A DNA stretch of 64,000 bases from UBA4615 sp046046245 (lineage in GTDB: Bacteria; Pseudomonadota; Gammaproteobacteria; Burkholderiales; Burkholderiaceae_E): the NCBI GenBank assembly GCA_046046245.1, contig JBJOKE010000029.1:81354-145353 (forward strand), read 5' to 3'. The stretch's first letter is position 1, and every line of letters begins with the position of its first letter. The notes beneath the pieces are model-generated. The model had not been told where the DNA came from, made no database searches, and saw nothing but the letters and a program-made list of their open reading frames with translations. Made by a program: the position numbers and the translations under genes. This document shows, one piece after another, positions 44,215 through 53,349 of the stretch.

Positions 44215-45688
44215 GCCCGTCGCCCGCGCGCGCCCGCCGCGCAGCCTGCGCAGCCGCCTGCTGGTTCGGCTGCTGCCGCCGCTGCTGCTGCTGTTCGCGG
44301 TCTCGGGCACGCTGTCCTACCTCGGCGCCCGCTACCATGCGAACGAGGTCCACGACCGCTGGCTGGTCGACACCGCCGAGGCCCTCGCCCAGCAGGTGAC
44401 CTTCGCACGCGGCCAGCCCTCGGTCGACCTGCCCGAGGCGGCGCGCAAGATCCTGCAGTGGGACTCGGCCGACACCACCTGGTTCCAGGTCCGCGGCGAG
44501 GTCTCGGGCCACATCGCCGGCCATCCGGGGGTGCCCGGGCCGGCGCCGCGCGCGCCGCTCGAGCGTCTGCGCCAGGCGGTGCTCTACGACGGCTGGATCT
44601 CCGGCGCGCACGTGCGGATCGCCAGCGTGCCGCTTGCCGGTGCGGGCGAGGAGGTCGAGGTCCGGGTCGCGGAGACGCTGCGCAAGCGGCAGTCGCTGGC
44701 CGCCGAACTGCTGCTGTCGGTGCTGCTGCCGCAGCTCTCGCTGCTGGTCGTGGCCGGGGGGGTGATCTGGCTGACGCTCGACCAGCTGCTCGCGCCGATC
44801 GGCTCGGTGGCGCGCGCGGTCGGGGCGCAGACGCACCACTCGCTCGAGCCGGTCGACGATCGTGCGCTGCCGGCCGAGGTGGTGCCGCTCACGCATGCGA
44901 TGAACGACCTGCTGCTGCGGCTGCGCGGCGCGCTCGCCGCGCAGCGCCACTTCATCGCCGACGCCGCCCACCAGCTGCGCACGCCGCTCACCGCGCTGAA
45001 GCTGCACGCCGACGAGGCCGCCCGCGAGACCGACCCTCGCCGGCTGGCGCCGGTGGTGGCCGAGCTGCAGCGCGCGGCCGACCGCGCGGTCCGCCTGTCG
45101 AACCAGCTGCTGACGCTGGCGCGCGCCGAGCCGAGCGCGCGGGTCGGCGAGCCGTGCCGCGCCGAGCTGCGCACGCTGGTGTTCGAGGCGGCGGGCCGGT
45201 GGGTGCCGACGGCGCTGGCCGCCGGCATCGACCTCGGCATCGCCGGCGGTCCGGACGACGGCGATCCGCCGATCGAGGTCGCGGGTGACCCCGGACTGCT
45301 CGCCGAGGCCGTCCACAACCTGGTCGACAACGCGCTGAAGTACGCCGGGCGCGGCGCGCGGGTCACCGTGGGCGTGGCCCGCGACGGGGACCGCGCGCGG
45401 ATCGTCGTCGACGACGACGGGCCGGGGATCGCGCCCGCCGACCGCGGGCGGGTCATGGAACGCTTCCATCGCGGCGCCCGCGGCGCCGGCGACACCGCGG
45501 ACGCGCAGGCCGGCTCCGGGCTGGGACTCGCGATCGTCGCCGAGATCGTCCGCGGCCACCACGGCGAGGTGTCGATCGAGGACGGACCCGACGGGCGCGG
45601 CACGCGGGTGTCGATCGTGCTGCCTGTGGCGTCGCCGACCGGTGCAGGCACCGTGGCGGAGCCCGCGCGGCGGCCGGTCGCGGCCTGA
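44207..45688 (+). CDS. Sensor histidine kinase, TctE/QseC-like
   Basis: A 493-residue two-span membrane kinase. The N-terminal sensor (about 45-160) starts ARYHANEVHDRWLVDTAEAL, as in the 2CSK_N domain of TctE-type kinases. After the second span come a HAMP-like linker, HisKA with H in FIADAAHQLRTPLTALKLHA, and HATPase_c with NLVDNALKYAG and GSGLGLAIVAEIV. The start overlaps the response-regulator stop, so they are translationally coupled. The 2CSK_N domain is more common in carboxylate sensing than in metal sensing, so the signal is unsure. Confidence 0.92.
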   Translation: MAEPVARARPPRSLRSRLLVRLLPPLLLLFAVSGTLSYLGARYHANEVHDRWLVDTAEALAQQVTFARGQPSVDLPEAARKILQWDSADTTWFQVRGEVSGHIAGHPGVPGPAPRAPLERLRQAVLYDGWISGAHVRIASVPLAGAGEEVEVRVAETLRKRQSLAAELLLSVLLPQLSLLVVAGGVIWLTLDQLLAPIGSVARAVGAQTHHSLEPVDDRALPAEVVPLTHAMNDLLLRLRGALAAQRHFIADAAHQLRTPLTALKLHADEAARETDPRRLAPVVAELQRAADRAVRLSNQLLTLARAEPSARVGEPCRAELRTLVFEAAGRWVPTALAAGIDLGIAGGPDDGDPPIEVAGDPGLLAEAVHNLVDNALKYAGRGARVTVGVARDGDRARIVVDDDGPGIAPADRGRVMERFHRGARGAGDTADAQAGSGLGLAIVAEIVRGHHGEVSIEDGPDGRGTRVSIVLPVASPTGAGTVAEPARRPVAA

Positions 45689-45692
45689 GGGT

Positions 45693-45714
45693 GGGGGGCC
45701 GCCCGGCGCCCCCC
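45693..45714. terminator. Hairpin between convergent genes
   Basis: GGGGGGC at 45693-45699 and GCCCCCC at 45708-45714 form a perfect 7-bp stem with an 8-base loop in the 31-base gap between the kinase gene and the converging dehydratase gene. No T-run is present on either strand. Confidence 0.5.
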
Positions 45715-45719
45715 GACCG

Positions 45720-47255
45720 TCACATCACCGCGCCCAGGTACCAGGGCACGAACTCCTCCTGGCCGATGCCCAGCGCCTCGGACTTCGACGGCTCGCCGGA
45801 GGCCACGCGCAGCACCAGCTCGAAGATCTCGCGGCCCTTCTGCTGGACCGTCGTCGTGCCGTCGACGATCTCGCCGCAGTTCACGTCCATGTCGTCGGTC
45901 ATCCGCTCGTAGAGCGGCGTGTTGGTCGCGAGCTTGATCGACGGGCTCGGCTTGCAGCCGTAGACCGAGCCGCGGCCGGTGGTGAAGCAGATCATGTTCG
46001 CGCCGCCGGCGACCTGGCCGGTGGCCGACACCGGGTCGTAGCCGGGGGTGTCCATGAACACGAAGCCCTTCGAGCTCACGGGCTCGGCGTATTCGAAGAC
46101 GTCGACGAGATTGGTCGTGCCGCACTTGGCGACCGCGCCCAGCGACTTCTCGAGGATCGTGGTCAGCCCGCCCGCCTTGTTGCCGGGCGACGGGTTGTTG
46201 TCCATCGAGCCCTCGTTGCGCTCGCAGTAGCCCTCCCACCACTTGATCCGGCGGATCAGCTTGTCGGCGACCTCCTGCGACACCGCGCGGCGGGTCAGCA
46301 GGTGCTCGGCGCCGTAGATCTCGGGCGTCTCCGACAGGATCACCGTGCCCCCGTGCGCGACGAGCAGGTCGCAGGCGGCGCCGAGCGCCGGGTTCGCGGT
46401 GATGCCCGAGTAGCCGTCCGAGCCGCCGCACTGCAGTCCGATGGTGATGTGGCTCGCGGGCACGCGCGAGCGCTTCAGCTCGTTCGCCTTGGGCAGCATC
46501 GACTCGACCGCGGCGATCGCGGCCGCGACGGTCTTCTTCGTGCCGCCGCTGTCCTGGATGACGAGCGGCTTCAGCAGCGGCGACTCCTCGAGGTGCTGCG
46601 CGGCGAAGAGGGCGTCCATCTGGTTGCCCTCGCAGCCCAGCCCGATGATCACGATGCCGGCGAAGTTCGCGTGGCGCACGTAGCCGGCGATGGTCCGCCG
46701 CAGCACGTCCATGCCCTTGCCGTTCGAATCCATCCCGCAGCCGACGCTGTGGGTGATCGGCACCACGCCGTCGACGTTCGGGAACGCGGCCAGCCGCTCG
46801 GGCGTGAAGTGCTGGGCGACGAACTTCGAGACGCTCGCCGAGCAGTTCACCGTGGACAGCACGCCGATGTAGTTGCGGGTGGCGACCCGGCCGTCGGGGC
46901 GCACGTAGCCCATGAAGGTCGCGGGCTCGGCCGCGGGCGCGAGCGGCTTCGCGTCGACGCCCACCGCGTAGTCGCGCTCGAAGGTCTCGAACGCGAGGTT
47001 GTGCGTGTGCACGTGCTGGCCGGGGGCGATGTCCTGCGTCGCGAAGCCGATGATCTGGCCGTAGCGGCGCACCGGCCGGCCCTTCGCGACCGCCTTCGTC
47101 GCGAGCTTGTGGCCGGGCGGCACGGCGTCGACGCAGACGAGGTCCTCCTCGGCGATGCGGGTGCCGGCCTGCAGCGGCCGCGCGGCGATCACCACGTCGT
47201 CGGTCGGGTTCAGGCGCAGGACGGGCTTCTTGATGACGCTGATCGTGGCGGACAT
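45720..47255 (-). CDS. UxaA/GarD-family sugar-acid dehydratase
   Basis: A 511-residue protein with an N-terminal SAF domain (about 15-90, AARPLQAGTRIAEEDLV) joined to the catalytic UxaA/GarD domain. Conserved cysteine-bearing segments are HSVGCGMDSNGKG, IIGLGCEGNQMD and GLQCGGSDGYSG, the presumed iron ligands. Family members dehydrate altronate, galactarate or related sugar acids to 2-keto-3-deoxy acids. The length (511) is nearer to GarD (523) than to UxaA (495). It ends the leftward operon begun by the enolase-superfamily gene at 52311. Confidence 0.9.
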   Translation of the reverse strand: MSATISVIKKPVLRLNPTDDVVIAARPLQAGTRIAEEDLVCVDAVPPGHKLATKAVAKGRPVRRYGQIIGFATQDIAPGQHVHTHNLAFETFERDYAVGVDAKPLAPAAEPATFMGYVRPDGRVATRNYIGVLSTVNCSASVSKFVAQHFTPERLAAFPNVDGVVPITHSVGCGMDSNGKGMDVLRRTIAGYVRHANFAGIVIIGLGCEGNQMDALFAAQHLEESPLLKPLVIQDSGGTKKTVAAAIAAVESMLPKANELKRSRVPASHITIGLQCGGSDGYSGITANPALGAACDLLVAHGGTVILSETPEIYGAEHLLTRRAVSQEVADKLIRRIKWWEGYCERNEGSMDNNPSPGNKAGGLTTILEKSLGAVAKCGTTNLVDVFEYAEPVSSKGFVFMDTPGYDPVSATGQVAGGANMICFTTGRGSVYGCKPSPSIKLATNTPLYERMTDDMDVNCGEIVDGTTTVQQKGREIFELVLRVASGEPSKSEALGIGQEEFVPWYLGAVM

Positions 47256-47325
47256 GGTGTCTCTCGGCTGCGGGGTGTTCGGTCCGGGTCGGGAATTATC
47301 GCGTGAACGGCGGGCCGGGGCCGGG

Positions 47326-48600
47326 CTAGTGGTTGAGCGCGCGCGGCAGCCAGGTCGACAGCGCCGGCACGTAGGTCAGGATGCCGAGCGCGGCGATCAG
47401 CGCGAGCACGAACGGCCCGATCTCCCTGACGATCAGGCCCAGGTGGGTGCGCGAGACCGAGCTGGCGACGAACATCAGCACGCCGACCGGCGGCGTGATC
47501 TGGCCGATCACCAGGTTGACCAGCAGCACGATGCCGAAGTGCAGCAGGTCGATGCCGACCGTGTTCAGGAGCGGGATCAGGATCGGCACCAGGATGATCA
47601 TGATCGCGAGCGTCTCCATGAACATGCCCGCCACCAGCAGCGCGAGGTTCAGGATCAGCAGGATCACCCAGGGTTCGGACGAGACTGCCGTCAGCAGCGC
47701 GGCGACCTTCTGCGGCGCCTGCTCGACGCCGAGGATCCAGCCGAAGGGCGCGGCGCCGGCGGCGATCACCAGGATCGCGGCCGTCTCGCGGCCGGTGGCC
47801 AGCAGGATCGCCGGCAGGCCCTTCCAGGTGAGCGTCCGGTAGACGAAGAGCCCGACGATCAGCGAATAGGCGCAGGCGACCGCGGCGATCTCGGTGGCGG
47901 TGAACACGCCCATCCGGAAGCCGACCAGGATCAGCACCGGCATCGCGAGCGCCCACAGCGCGTCGCGGAAGGCCTTGCCGAGCCGCGCGCCGCTGAAGGA
48001 CGCGTCCTTCGGGAAGCCGCGCCTGCGCGCGGTGCGGTCGATCACCAGCATCATCGCGCCGGCCATCACCACGCCCGGGATCAGGCCGGCGATGAACAGG
48101 TCGCCCAGCGACACGTTCGCCTGCCACGCGTAGATCACCATCAGGATCGACGGCGGGATGATCGGCCCGAGCGTGGCCGCGGCCGCGCAGACCGCGGCCG
48201 CGAAGCCCCGGCCGTAGCCGGCGTCGGTGAGCAGCGGCACGAACACGCGCGAGGTCGCCGCGCAGTCGGCGACCGACGAGCCGGAGATGCCCGACAGGAA
48301 GACGTTGCCGACGATCGCGGTCTGCGCGAGGCCGCCGCGGATGTGGCCGACGAACGCGCGGGTGAACGCGAACAGCCGCTCGCTGATGCCCGACTCGTTC
48401 ATCAGCGCGCCGGCGAGGGTGAACAGCGGCACCGCCAGCAGCGGAAACGACTGCACGCTGGTGGCCACGCGCTGCGCGACCACCGAGACCGGAATCCCGT
48501 CGAGGCCGATCACCAGCATCGCGGCGCCGAGCATCGCGAAGCCGATCGGCACGCCGACCACCAGCAGCAGGACGAAGACGCACAGCAGGATCGTGAGCAT
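47326..48600 (-). CDS. TRAP transporter large permease, DctM type (system 2)
   Basis: A 424-residue twelve-helix permease with FLSGISGSSVADCAATSRVF, LGPIIPPSILMVIYAWQ and VFTATEIAAVACAYSL. It belongs to the sugar-acid operon, so its substrate is probably the acid handled by the enolase-superfamily and UxaA-type enzymes. Confidence 0.95.
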   Translation of the reverse strand: MLTILLCVFVLLLVVGVPIGFAMLGAAMLVIGLDGIPVSVVAQRVATSVQSFPLLAVPLFTLAGALMNESGISERLFAFTRAFVGHIRGGLAQTAIVGNVFLSGISGSSVADCAATSRVFVPLLTDAGYGRGFAAAVCAAAATLGPIIPPSILMVIYAWQANVSLGDLFIAGLIPGVVMAGAMMLVIDRTARRRGFPKDASFSGARLGKAFRDALWALAMPVLILVGFRMGVFTATEIAAVACAYSLIVGLFVYRTLTWKGLPAILLATGRETAAILVIAAGAAPFGWILGVEQAPQKVAALLTAVSSEPWVILLILNLALLVAGMFMETLAIMIILVPILIPLLNTVGIDLLHFGIVLLVNLVIGQITPPVGVLMFVASSVSRTHLGLIVREIGPFVLALIAALGILTYVPALSTWLPRALNH

Positions 48601-48612
48601 CGCCGCGCCTCC

Positions 48613-49134
48613 TCAGGCCTCGGCCGAGTCGATCACCGACTCGGTCGCGTTGCGGAAGACGGCGTCCGGCCCCTCGTCGACGAGGATCATCGCTGCGTGG
48701 AACAGCGTGAGCGCGAAGCCGATCGGCAGGGACACGAAGATCCAGCCGACCGAGTAGCCGAGCATCGGCGTGGCGCTCGAGGCGACGTTCGAGGTGTGCG
48801 ACCAGCCCGCGTAGATCGCGGCGACGAAGATCGCGAGCGCGGCCGCGCAGGCCAGCGTGCCGCAGACGCGGCGGCCGGTGCGGCCGAGCCGCAGGATCAG
48901 CGCGTCGATCCGGATGTGCATCCGCGCACGCAGCGCCGACGGCACGCCCAGCATGACCGACCAGACGAAGATCGTGACGACGAACTCCTCCGACCAGGTC
49001 AGCGGGTCGTTGAACACGTAGCGCAGGATCACGCCCGCGAACAGCAGCACGCTCATCGCGGCCACGATCGTCGTCACGACGGTGTCCTCGACCCACGCGA
49101 GCGCGCGGTCGAGGCCTCTCAGGGCCTGGATCAT
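48613..49134 (-). CDS. TRAP transporter small permease, DctQ type (system 2)
   Basis: A 173-residue four-helix membrane protein with NDPLTWSEEFVVTIFVWSVM, the DctQ signature. It lies 12 bases before the DctM gene. Confidence 0.93.
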   Translation of the reverse strand: MIQALRGLDRALAWVEDTVVTTIVAAMSVLLFAGVILRYVFNDPLTWSEEFVVTIFVWSVMLGVPSALRARMHIRIDALILRLGRTGRRVCGTLACAAALAIFVAAIYAGWSHTSNVASSATPMLGYSVGWIFVSLPIGFALTLFHAAMILVDEGPDAVFRNATESVIDSAEA

Positions 49135-49209
49135 CGGAGGGTCCGGAAGTCTGGGAGAGAGGACGGACGGCGGGCCGGACGCGTCGGACGACGCGCCCGG
49201 CCCGCGGGC

Positions 49210-50220
49210 TCACTTGCCGCCGCGCAGCTTGTCGATCTCGGCGCGCATGCGCTTCCAGTTCTCGGCGCCCCAGCGGGCCTCGAGGCGCGGATAGACCGCG
49301 TTCATCTTCGCGGCGAACGCGTCGCGGTCGGGGTTGTCGATGATCCTGATCTTCGGCGACTTGCGGATCTCCTCGAGCATCGACACCTCGCGGCCCTGCT
49401 GCGCCACGGTGTTCTTCGCCGAGGCGGCGGCGGCCTCGTCGAGCAGCAGCTTCTGCAGCTCGGGCTTGAGCTTGTCGAAGCTCGCCTTGTTGATCAGGAT
49501 CGTGTTGTTCTGCAGCATGTGCCGGCTCATCGTCAGCACGCCCTGCACCTCGTAGAACTTGCGCGAGAAGATCGTCGGGATCGGGTTCTCCTGGCCGTCG
49601 ACGGTCTTCTGCTGCAGCGCGGTGTAGACCTCGCCGAACGGGATCGGCGTGGGGGCCGCGCCGAAGCCGCGCACCATCTCCACCCAGATCGGCGACTCGG
49701 GCACGCGCACCTTCAGGCCGGCCATGTCCTCGGGCTTGCGCACCTCCTTCGTCGCGAAGGTGAAGTTGCGCCAGCCCCAGTACCAGATCTTGGTCAGCGG
49801 CACGATGTTGTGCTTGTCGCGCAGCTCGTCCCAGATCGGCTGCAGCGCCGGGCCGGTGATGATCGTCTCGGCCTCCTTCCAGTCGCGCCACAGGAACGGC
49901 GCGCTGGGCATCTCGAACGCCGGCACCAGGCTGTTCAGCGTCGGCATCGACGGCGTGGTGATGTCGAGCGCGCCGGACTTCGCCTGCTGCAGCAGGTCGA
50001 CTTCCTTGCCGAGCTGCTCCGACGGGAAGACCCGGATCGTCAGCTGGCCGTTCGACTTCTTCGTGACGTTGTCGGCGAACTCCTGGTACAGGTCGAACGC
50101 GACCTCGCCGGGGTTGTTCGCGTGGCCCATCCGCAGCGTCGTCTGGGCGGAGGCGCCGAACGCTGCGGCGGCGAGCGCCGCGGCCACGGCCAGGCGGACC
50201 ATCGGGGTCAGGGGTCTCAT
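49210..50220 (-). CDS. TRAP transporter substrate-binding protein, DctP type (system 2)
   Basis: A 336-residue receptor with signal peptide MRPLTPMVRLAVAAALAAAA ending FGASA-Q. The sequence TLRMGHANNPGEVAFDLYQE is the family opening, and MAGLKVRVPESPIWVEMVRG contains the ligand-binding arginine. Proteins of this type commonly bind sugar acids such as uronates or aldonates. The operon context supports such a ligand. Confidence 0.94.
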   Translation of the reverse strand: MRPLTPMVRLAVAAALAAAAFGASAQTTLRMGHANNPGEVAFDLYQEFADNVTKKSNGQLTIRVFPSEQLGKEVDLLQQAKSGALDITTPSMPTLNSLVPAFEMPSAPFLWRDWKEAETIITGPALQPIWDELRDKHNIVPLTKIWYWGWRNFTFATKEVRKPEDMAGLKVRVPESPIWVEMVRGFGAAPTPIPFGEVYTALQQKTVDGQENPIPTIFSRKFYEVQGVLTMSRHMLQNNTILINKASFDKLKPELQKLLLDEAAAASAKNTVAQQGREVSMLEEIRKSPKIRIIDNPDRDAFAAKMNAVYPRLEARWGAENWKRMRAEIDKLRGGK

Positions 50221-50338
50221 CGGGTGTCTCCTCGTTGGAAAGTCTCTCGACCGCCTCCCTGGGCGGTGTCTCGGGGGCGCGCCGCGTATCGTAGCCGCAC
50301 GGGCCGTCCCGGGGCGTGCGCCACGCCCCCCGGGCGTA

Positions 50339-51130
50339 TCAGAACATCGCCGCGCCGCCGTTGACCGCGATCACCTGCCCGGTGACGAAGCCCCCGGTGG
50401 CCCGGCTGGCGAGGAACAGGAACGCGCCGACGCACTCCTCGGGCGTGCCGACCCGCCTGGCCGGCGTGACCGCCAGGTAGGCCGCGGTCTCGGTCGCGGT
50501 GGTGAAGCCGTCGTGGATCGCGGTGTCGACGTAGCCCGGCTGCACGCAGTTGACGCGGATGCCCTGCGGGGCGAGCTCCTTGGCCAGGCCGCGGGTCAGC
50601 GATTCCACGCCGCCCTTGGCCGCCGCGTAGACGGCGACACCGCCGCCGCCGCCCGAGCGCGCGGCGATCGAGGTCACGTTGACGATGCAGCCGTCGCCGC
50701 TCGCGGCGAGCAGCGGGATCGCCGCCTGGATCGCCTCGATCACCGCGTCGAGGTTCAGCTGGACGATGCCGCGGCGCTGGTCCTCCCGGATCGACGCGAC
50801 CGGCAGCCGGCCGTAGGGCGCGCCCGCGTTGTTGACCAGCACGTCGAGGCCGCCGAGCGCCGACGCGGCCGCCTCGACCATCCGCGCGGCCTCGCCGGGC
50901 ACCGAGAGGTCGGCGCGCACCAGCGCGTGGCCGGCGGCCTCGCCGCCTAGCCCGGCGAGCAGCGCCCGCGCGTCGGCCTCGCTGCGCGAGTGGTGGATCG
51001 CCACCCGCGCGCCGCACTGCGCGAAGCCGCGCGCCGCGGCCGCGCCGATGCCGCGGCTCGAGCCGCTGACCAGCACGCGCCGGCCGGCGAGGTCGGCGAA
51101 CGGCCGGGACCAGTCGGCGGGCGCGCTCAC
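50339..51130 (-). CDS. Short-chain dehydrogenase/reductase
   Basis: A 263-residue SDR: cofactor motif SGSSRGIGAAAARGF, NNAG at LVNNAGAPYG, active-site YAAAKGG (YxxxK) and C-terminal VIAVNGGAAMF. Probably oxidises or reduces a sugar-acid intermediate. The GTG start at 51130 overlaps the enolase-superfamily gene stop by four bases, and the TRAP receptor gene follows after 118 bases. Confidence 0.88.
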   Translation of the reverse strand: MSAPADWSRPFADLAGRRVLVSGSSRGIGAAAARGFAQCGARVAIHHSRSEADARALLAGLGGEAAGHALVRADLSVPGEAARMVEAAASALGGLDVLVNNAGAPYGRLPVASIREDQRRGIVQLNLDAVIEAIQAAIPLLAASGDGCIVNVTSIAARSGGGGGVAVYAAAKGGVESLTRGLAKELAPQGIRVNCVQPGYVDTAIHDGFTTATETAAYLAVTPARRVGTPEECVGAFLFLASRATGGFVTGQVIAVNGGAAMF

Positions 51131-52311
51131 GCCCGGTACGTCCTCGCGTCGAACGCGTGATGCTCGATGAAGTCCCAGTCGTAGGTGACGCCCAGCCCCG
51201 GGCCGGTCGGCACCGGCACGCGGCCGTCGTCGCCCAGCGCCGATTCCTGGTCGCTGTAGCCGCAGGCGTAGACCGGCGGGATCAGGTTCGGCATGCCGGG
51301 GCCGACCAGCGCCAGCTCGTACATGTGCGTATTCCGGATCGCCGACACGCAGGCGCGGTGCGCCGGGCCGGGCGCGTGGACCTGGACGTCGATGCCCAGC
51401 GCCTCGGCGAGGTGCGCGCACTTCATCGCGCCGGTGATGCCGAGGTCGTATTCCGGATCGATGTGGAACAGGTCGCAGGCGCCGGCGATCGCGTAGGCCG
51501 CCTTGCGCTCGGGCCCGCGCGCGTGCTCGGTGACCATCAGCGGCGTCCTGATCTTCTGGCGCAGGATCTGCGAGCCGGTCATCGACACGCCGGAGTCGCG
51601 GTACGGATCCTCGTACCAGAGCGCGCCGATCTCGTCGCAGACATGACCGAGCTTCAGCGCCTCGAGGTGGGTGCGGATCTCGCAGCCCGGGTCGTACATG
51701 ACCTCGATCCGGTCGCCGACCGCCGCGCGGACCGCGCGCAGCGTCGCGGCCTCGCGCCGCACGTCGCCGTCGTGCCAGCCGTGGATCTTGAAGCCGGCGA
51801 AGCCGCGGTCCGCGCAGGCGCGGGCGTAGTCGGCGAAGGCCTGCGGCGAGTCGAGCCCGCCGGGCTCGTCCTGGCCGTGGTGGGTGCTCGCGTAGACCGG
51901 CAGCCGCTTGCGGTAGCCGCCCAGCATCGTCGAGACCGACATGCCGTACTTGCGGCCGACCAGGTCCCAGAGCGCGATGTCGAGCGGGCCGTGACCCATG
52001 CCGTCGTACGCGCGCAGCTCGCGCTTGAGGTCGTCGTAGATCCCTTCGCGGTCCTCCGGGTCGCGGCCCAGCAGGTGCGGCGCGATCATGTTCGTCTGGC
52101 CGAGCGCGCTGTGGGTGCCGACCCAGTGGGTCACGTATTCGCCGGCGAGGCCGTCGTCGGTGCGCAGCCGTACCGCGTAGCGCATGACCTTGAGCGACGC
52201 GCCCTTCTGGTACTGCAGGTTGCTCACGCCCATCGCGGCGTGCGCCCCCAGGCCGAGGTCCGGGACCTCGAAGGTGAACGGGACCACCCGCACTTCGGTG
52301 ATGCGCGACAC
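51127..52311 (-). CDS. Mandelate racemase / muconate-lactonizing enzyme family protein
   Basis: A 394-residue enolase-superfamily protein with a capping domain (1-125) and TIM barrel. The metal-ligand line reads MYDPGCE, LWYEDPY and MVTEHARG. The lysine motif on the second strand is FKIHGW (KxH rather than KxK), and a histidine lies in QVHAPGPAHRA. Likely a sugar-acid dehydratase, with the KxH variant seen in some subgroups. The GTG at 52311 is preceded by GGAGGAGACAGC. It opens the leftward operon and faces the iclR gene. Confidence 0.88.
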   Translation of the reverse strand: MSRITEVRVVPFTFEVPDLGLGAHAAMGVSNLQYQKGASLKVMRYAVRLRTDDGLAGEYVTHWVGTHSALGQTNMIAPHLLGRDPEDREGIYDDLKRELRAYDGMGHGPLDIALWDLVGRKYGMSVSTMLGGYRKRLPVYASTHHGQDEPGGLDSPQAFADYARACADRGFAGFKIHGWHDGDVRREAATLRAVRAAVGDRIEVMYDPGCEIRTHLEALKLGHVCDEIGALWYEDPYRDSGVSMTGSQILRQKIRTPLMVTEHARGPERKAAYAIAGACDLFHIDPEYDLGITGAMKCAHLAEALGIDVQVHAPGPAHRACVSAIRNTHMYELALVGPGMPNLIPPVYACGYSDQESALGDDGRVPVPTGPGLGVTYDWDFIEHHAFDARTYRA

Positions 52312-52389
52312 GCTGTCTCCTCCGTCTCGTGTTCGTTCGGCTGTCCGGGGCGCGCCAGGTCTGGCGGCGGGGCCGCGGCGCCCGGCGAC

Positions 52390-52418
52390 GTTGTAACCCG
52401 CGCCCGGCTGGCGGACAA
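52390..52418 (-). promoter_or_regulatory. Promoter of the leftward sugar-acid operon
   Basis: On the minus strand TTGTCC, 17-base spacer, TACAAC. The IclR-type palindrome ends two bases before the -35 box, a position typical of activator binding. Confidence 0.6.
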
Positions 52419-52420
52419 TG

Positions 52421-52459
52421 TTGTTCGATATCGAACAACGACGTTGCCACCCATGGAAC
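52421..52459 (+). promoter_or_regulatory. IclR-type operator, copy A
   Basis: An 18-bp perfect palindrome (TTGTTCGATATCGAACAA, 52421-52438) is followed by CGTTGCCA and TGGAAC at 52443-52459. It lies in front of both the enolase-superfamily gene (leftward) and iclR (rightward). A 39-bp copy, 31 bases identical and in mirror orientation, sits at 53309-53347. The palindrome size and spacing fit an IclR dimer site. Confidence 0.75.
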
Positions 52460-52505
52460 AAATCGAGACGACGCGCGCGGCCCGCCGCGGCGCCGCCCCC
52501 CTCCG

Positions 52506-53270
52506 ATGAGCTCGCTCGAGAAGGGGCTGCGCGCGCTCGCGCTGATGTCGCCCGACCGGCCGAGACTGCGCGTCTCGGAGGTCGCCGAGGCGCTCGCGAT
52601 CCCGAAGAGCTCGGCCTCGCGGCTGCTCGCCACGCTGGATCGCCACGGGTTCCTGGAGCGCGGCGCCCGCCATGCCGGCTTCGAGGCCGGCTTCGAGCTG
52701 CAGCGGCTCGGAAGGATGTACCGTGCCGGCGACGCGGTGACCGAGATGGCCGACGAGGCGCTGCGCGACCTGGTCGCCCGCCACCCGGCCACCGGCTACC
52801 TCGCCTACCTCGACGGCCTGGAGACGATCATCGTCCGTGTCCGCGAGAGCCCGACGCCGGTCAGGTACGTGATCTCGGAGGGCACGCGGCTGCCGGCCTT
52901 CGTCACCGCGATCGGGAAGGCGCTGCTGACGCGGCTCGATTCGCAGCAGCTGCTCGCGCTGCTGCCCGAGCGCCTCGTGCACCGACCGCTGTCGGTGTCG
53001 ACGACCCGAGCCGCGCTGCTGCGCGAGCTGAACGAGGCGCGCGAACGTGGCTGGACCGAGCTCGACGACCGGGCCGACCGCGGCATCGGCGCGGCCGCGG
53101 TCGCGATCGGCGCGCCGCAGGGCCGGACGATCGGCATCGCGCTCAGCTGGATGGCGCGCGACATGACCCGGCCGCGCCACCGGCGGGCGGTCGCCGAGCT
53201 GCTCGCCGCGGCGCGGACCGTCGGCCGGCGGGTCCGCGATCCCTACTGGTTGCCGCCCGAGGAGCGCTGA
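52506..53270 (+). CDS. IclR-family transcriptional regulator
   Basis: The 254-residue protein has a winged helix-turn-helix (LRVSEVAEALAIPKSSASRL, about 20-55) and an effector-binding GAF-like domain with the family segments TRLPAFVTAIGKALLTRL and GIGAAAVAIGAPQGR. It stands between two outward-facing transporter operons, each preceded by the same palindromic element, so it is the obvious local regulator of both. The ATG at 52506 is chosen; an ATG at 52453 lies in another frame. Confidence 0.93.
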   Translation: MSSLEKGLRALALMSPDRPRLRVSEVAEALAIPKSSASRLLATLDRHGFLERGARHAGFEAGFELQRLGRMYRAGDAVTEMADEALRDLVARHPATGYLAYLDGLETIIVRVRESPTPVRYVISEGTRLPAFVTAIGKALLTRLDSQQLLALLPERLVHRPLSVSTTRAALLRELNEARERGWTELDDRADRGIGAAAVAIGAPQGRTIGIALSWMARDMTRPRHRRAVAELLAAARTVGRRVRDPYWLPPEER

Positions 53271-53308
53271 ACGGCGGGCGGCACGGCATGGCGGACAGGA
53301 TCCGGAAC

Positions 53309-53347
53309 GTTCCACTCCTGGCAACGCGGTTGTTCTATAGCGAACAA
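53309..53347 (-). promoter_or_regulatory. IclR-type operator, copy B
   Basis: Read on the minus strand it begins TTGTTCGCTATAGAACAA (53347-53330) and continues with CGTTGCCA and TGGAAC, like copy A. Relative to the rightward TRAP operon it has the same order and distance as copy A has to the leftward operon. The plus-strand palindrome ends two bases before a -35-like TTGCGG (53350), with GAGACT 17 bases on. Confidence 0.72.
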
Positions 53348-53349
53348 CT

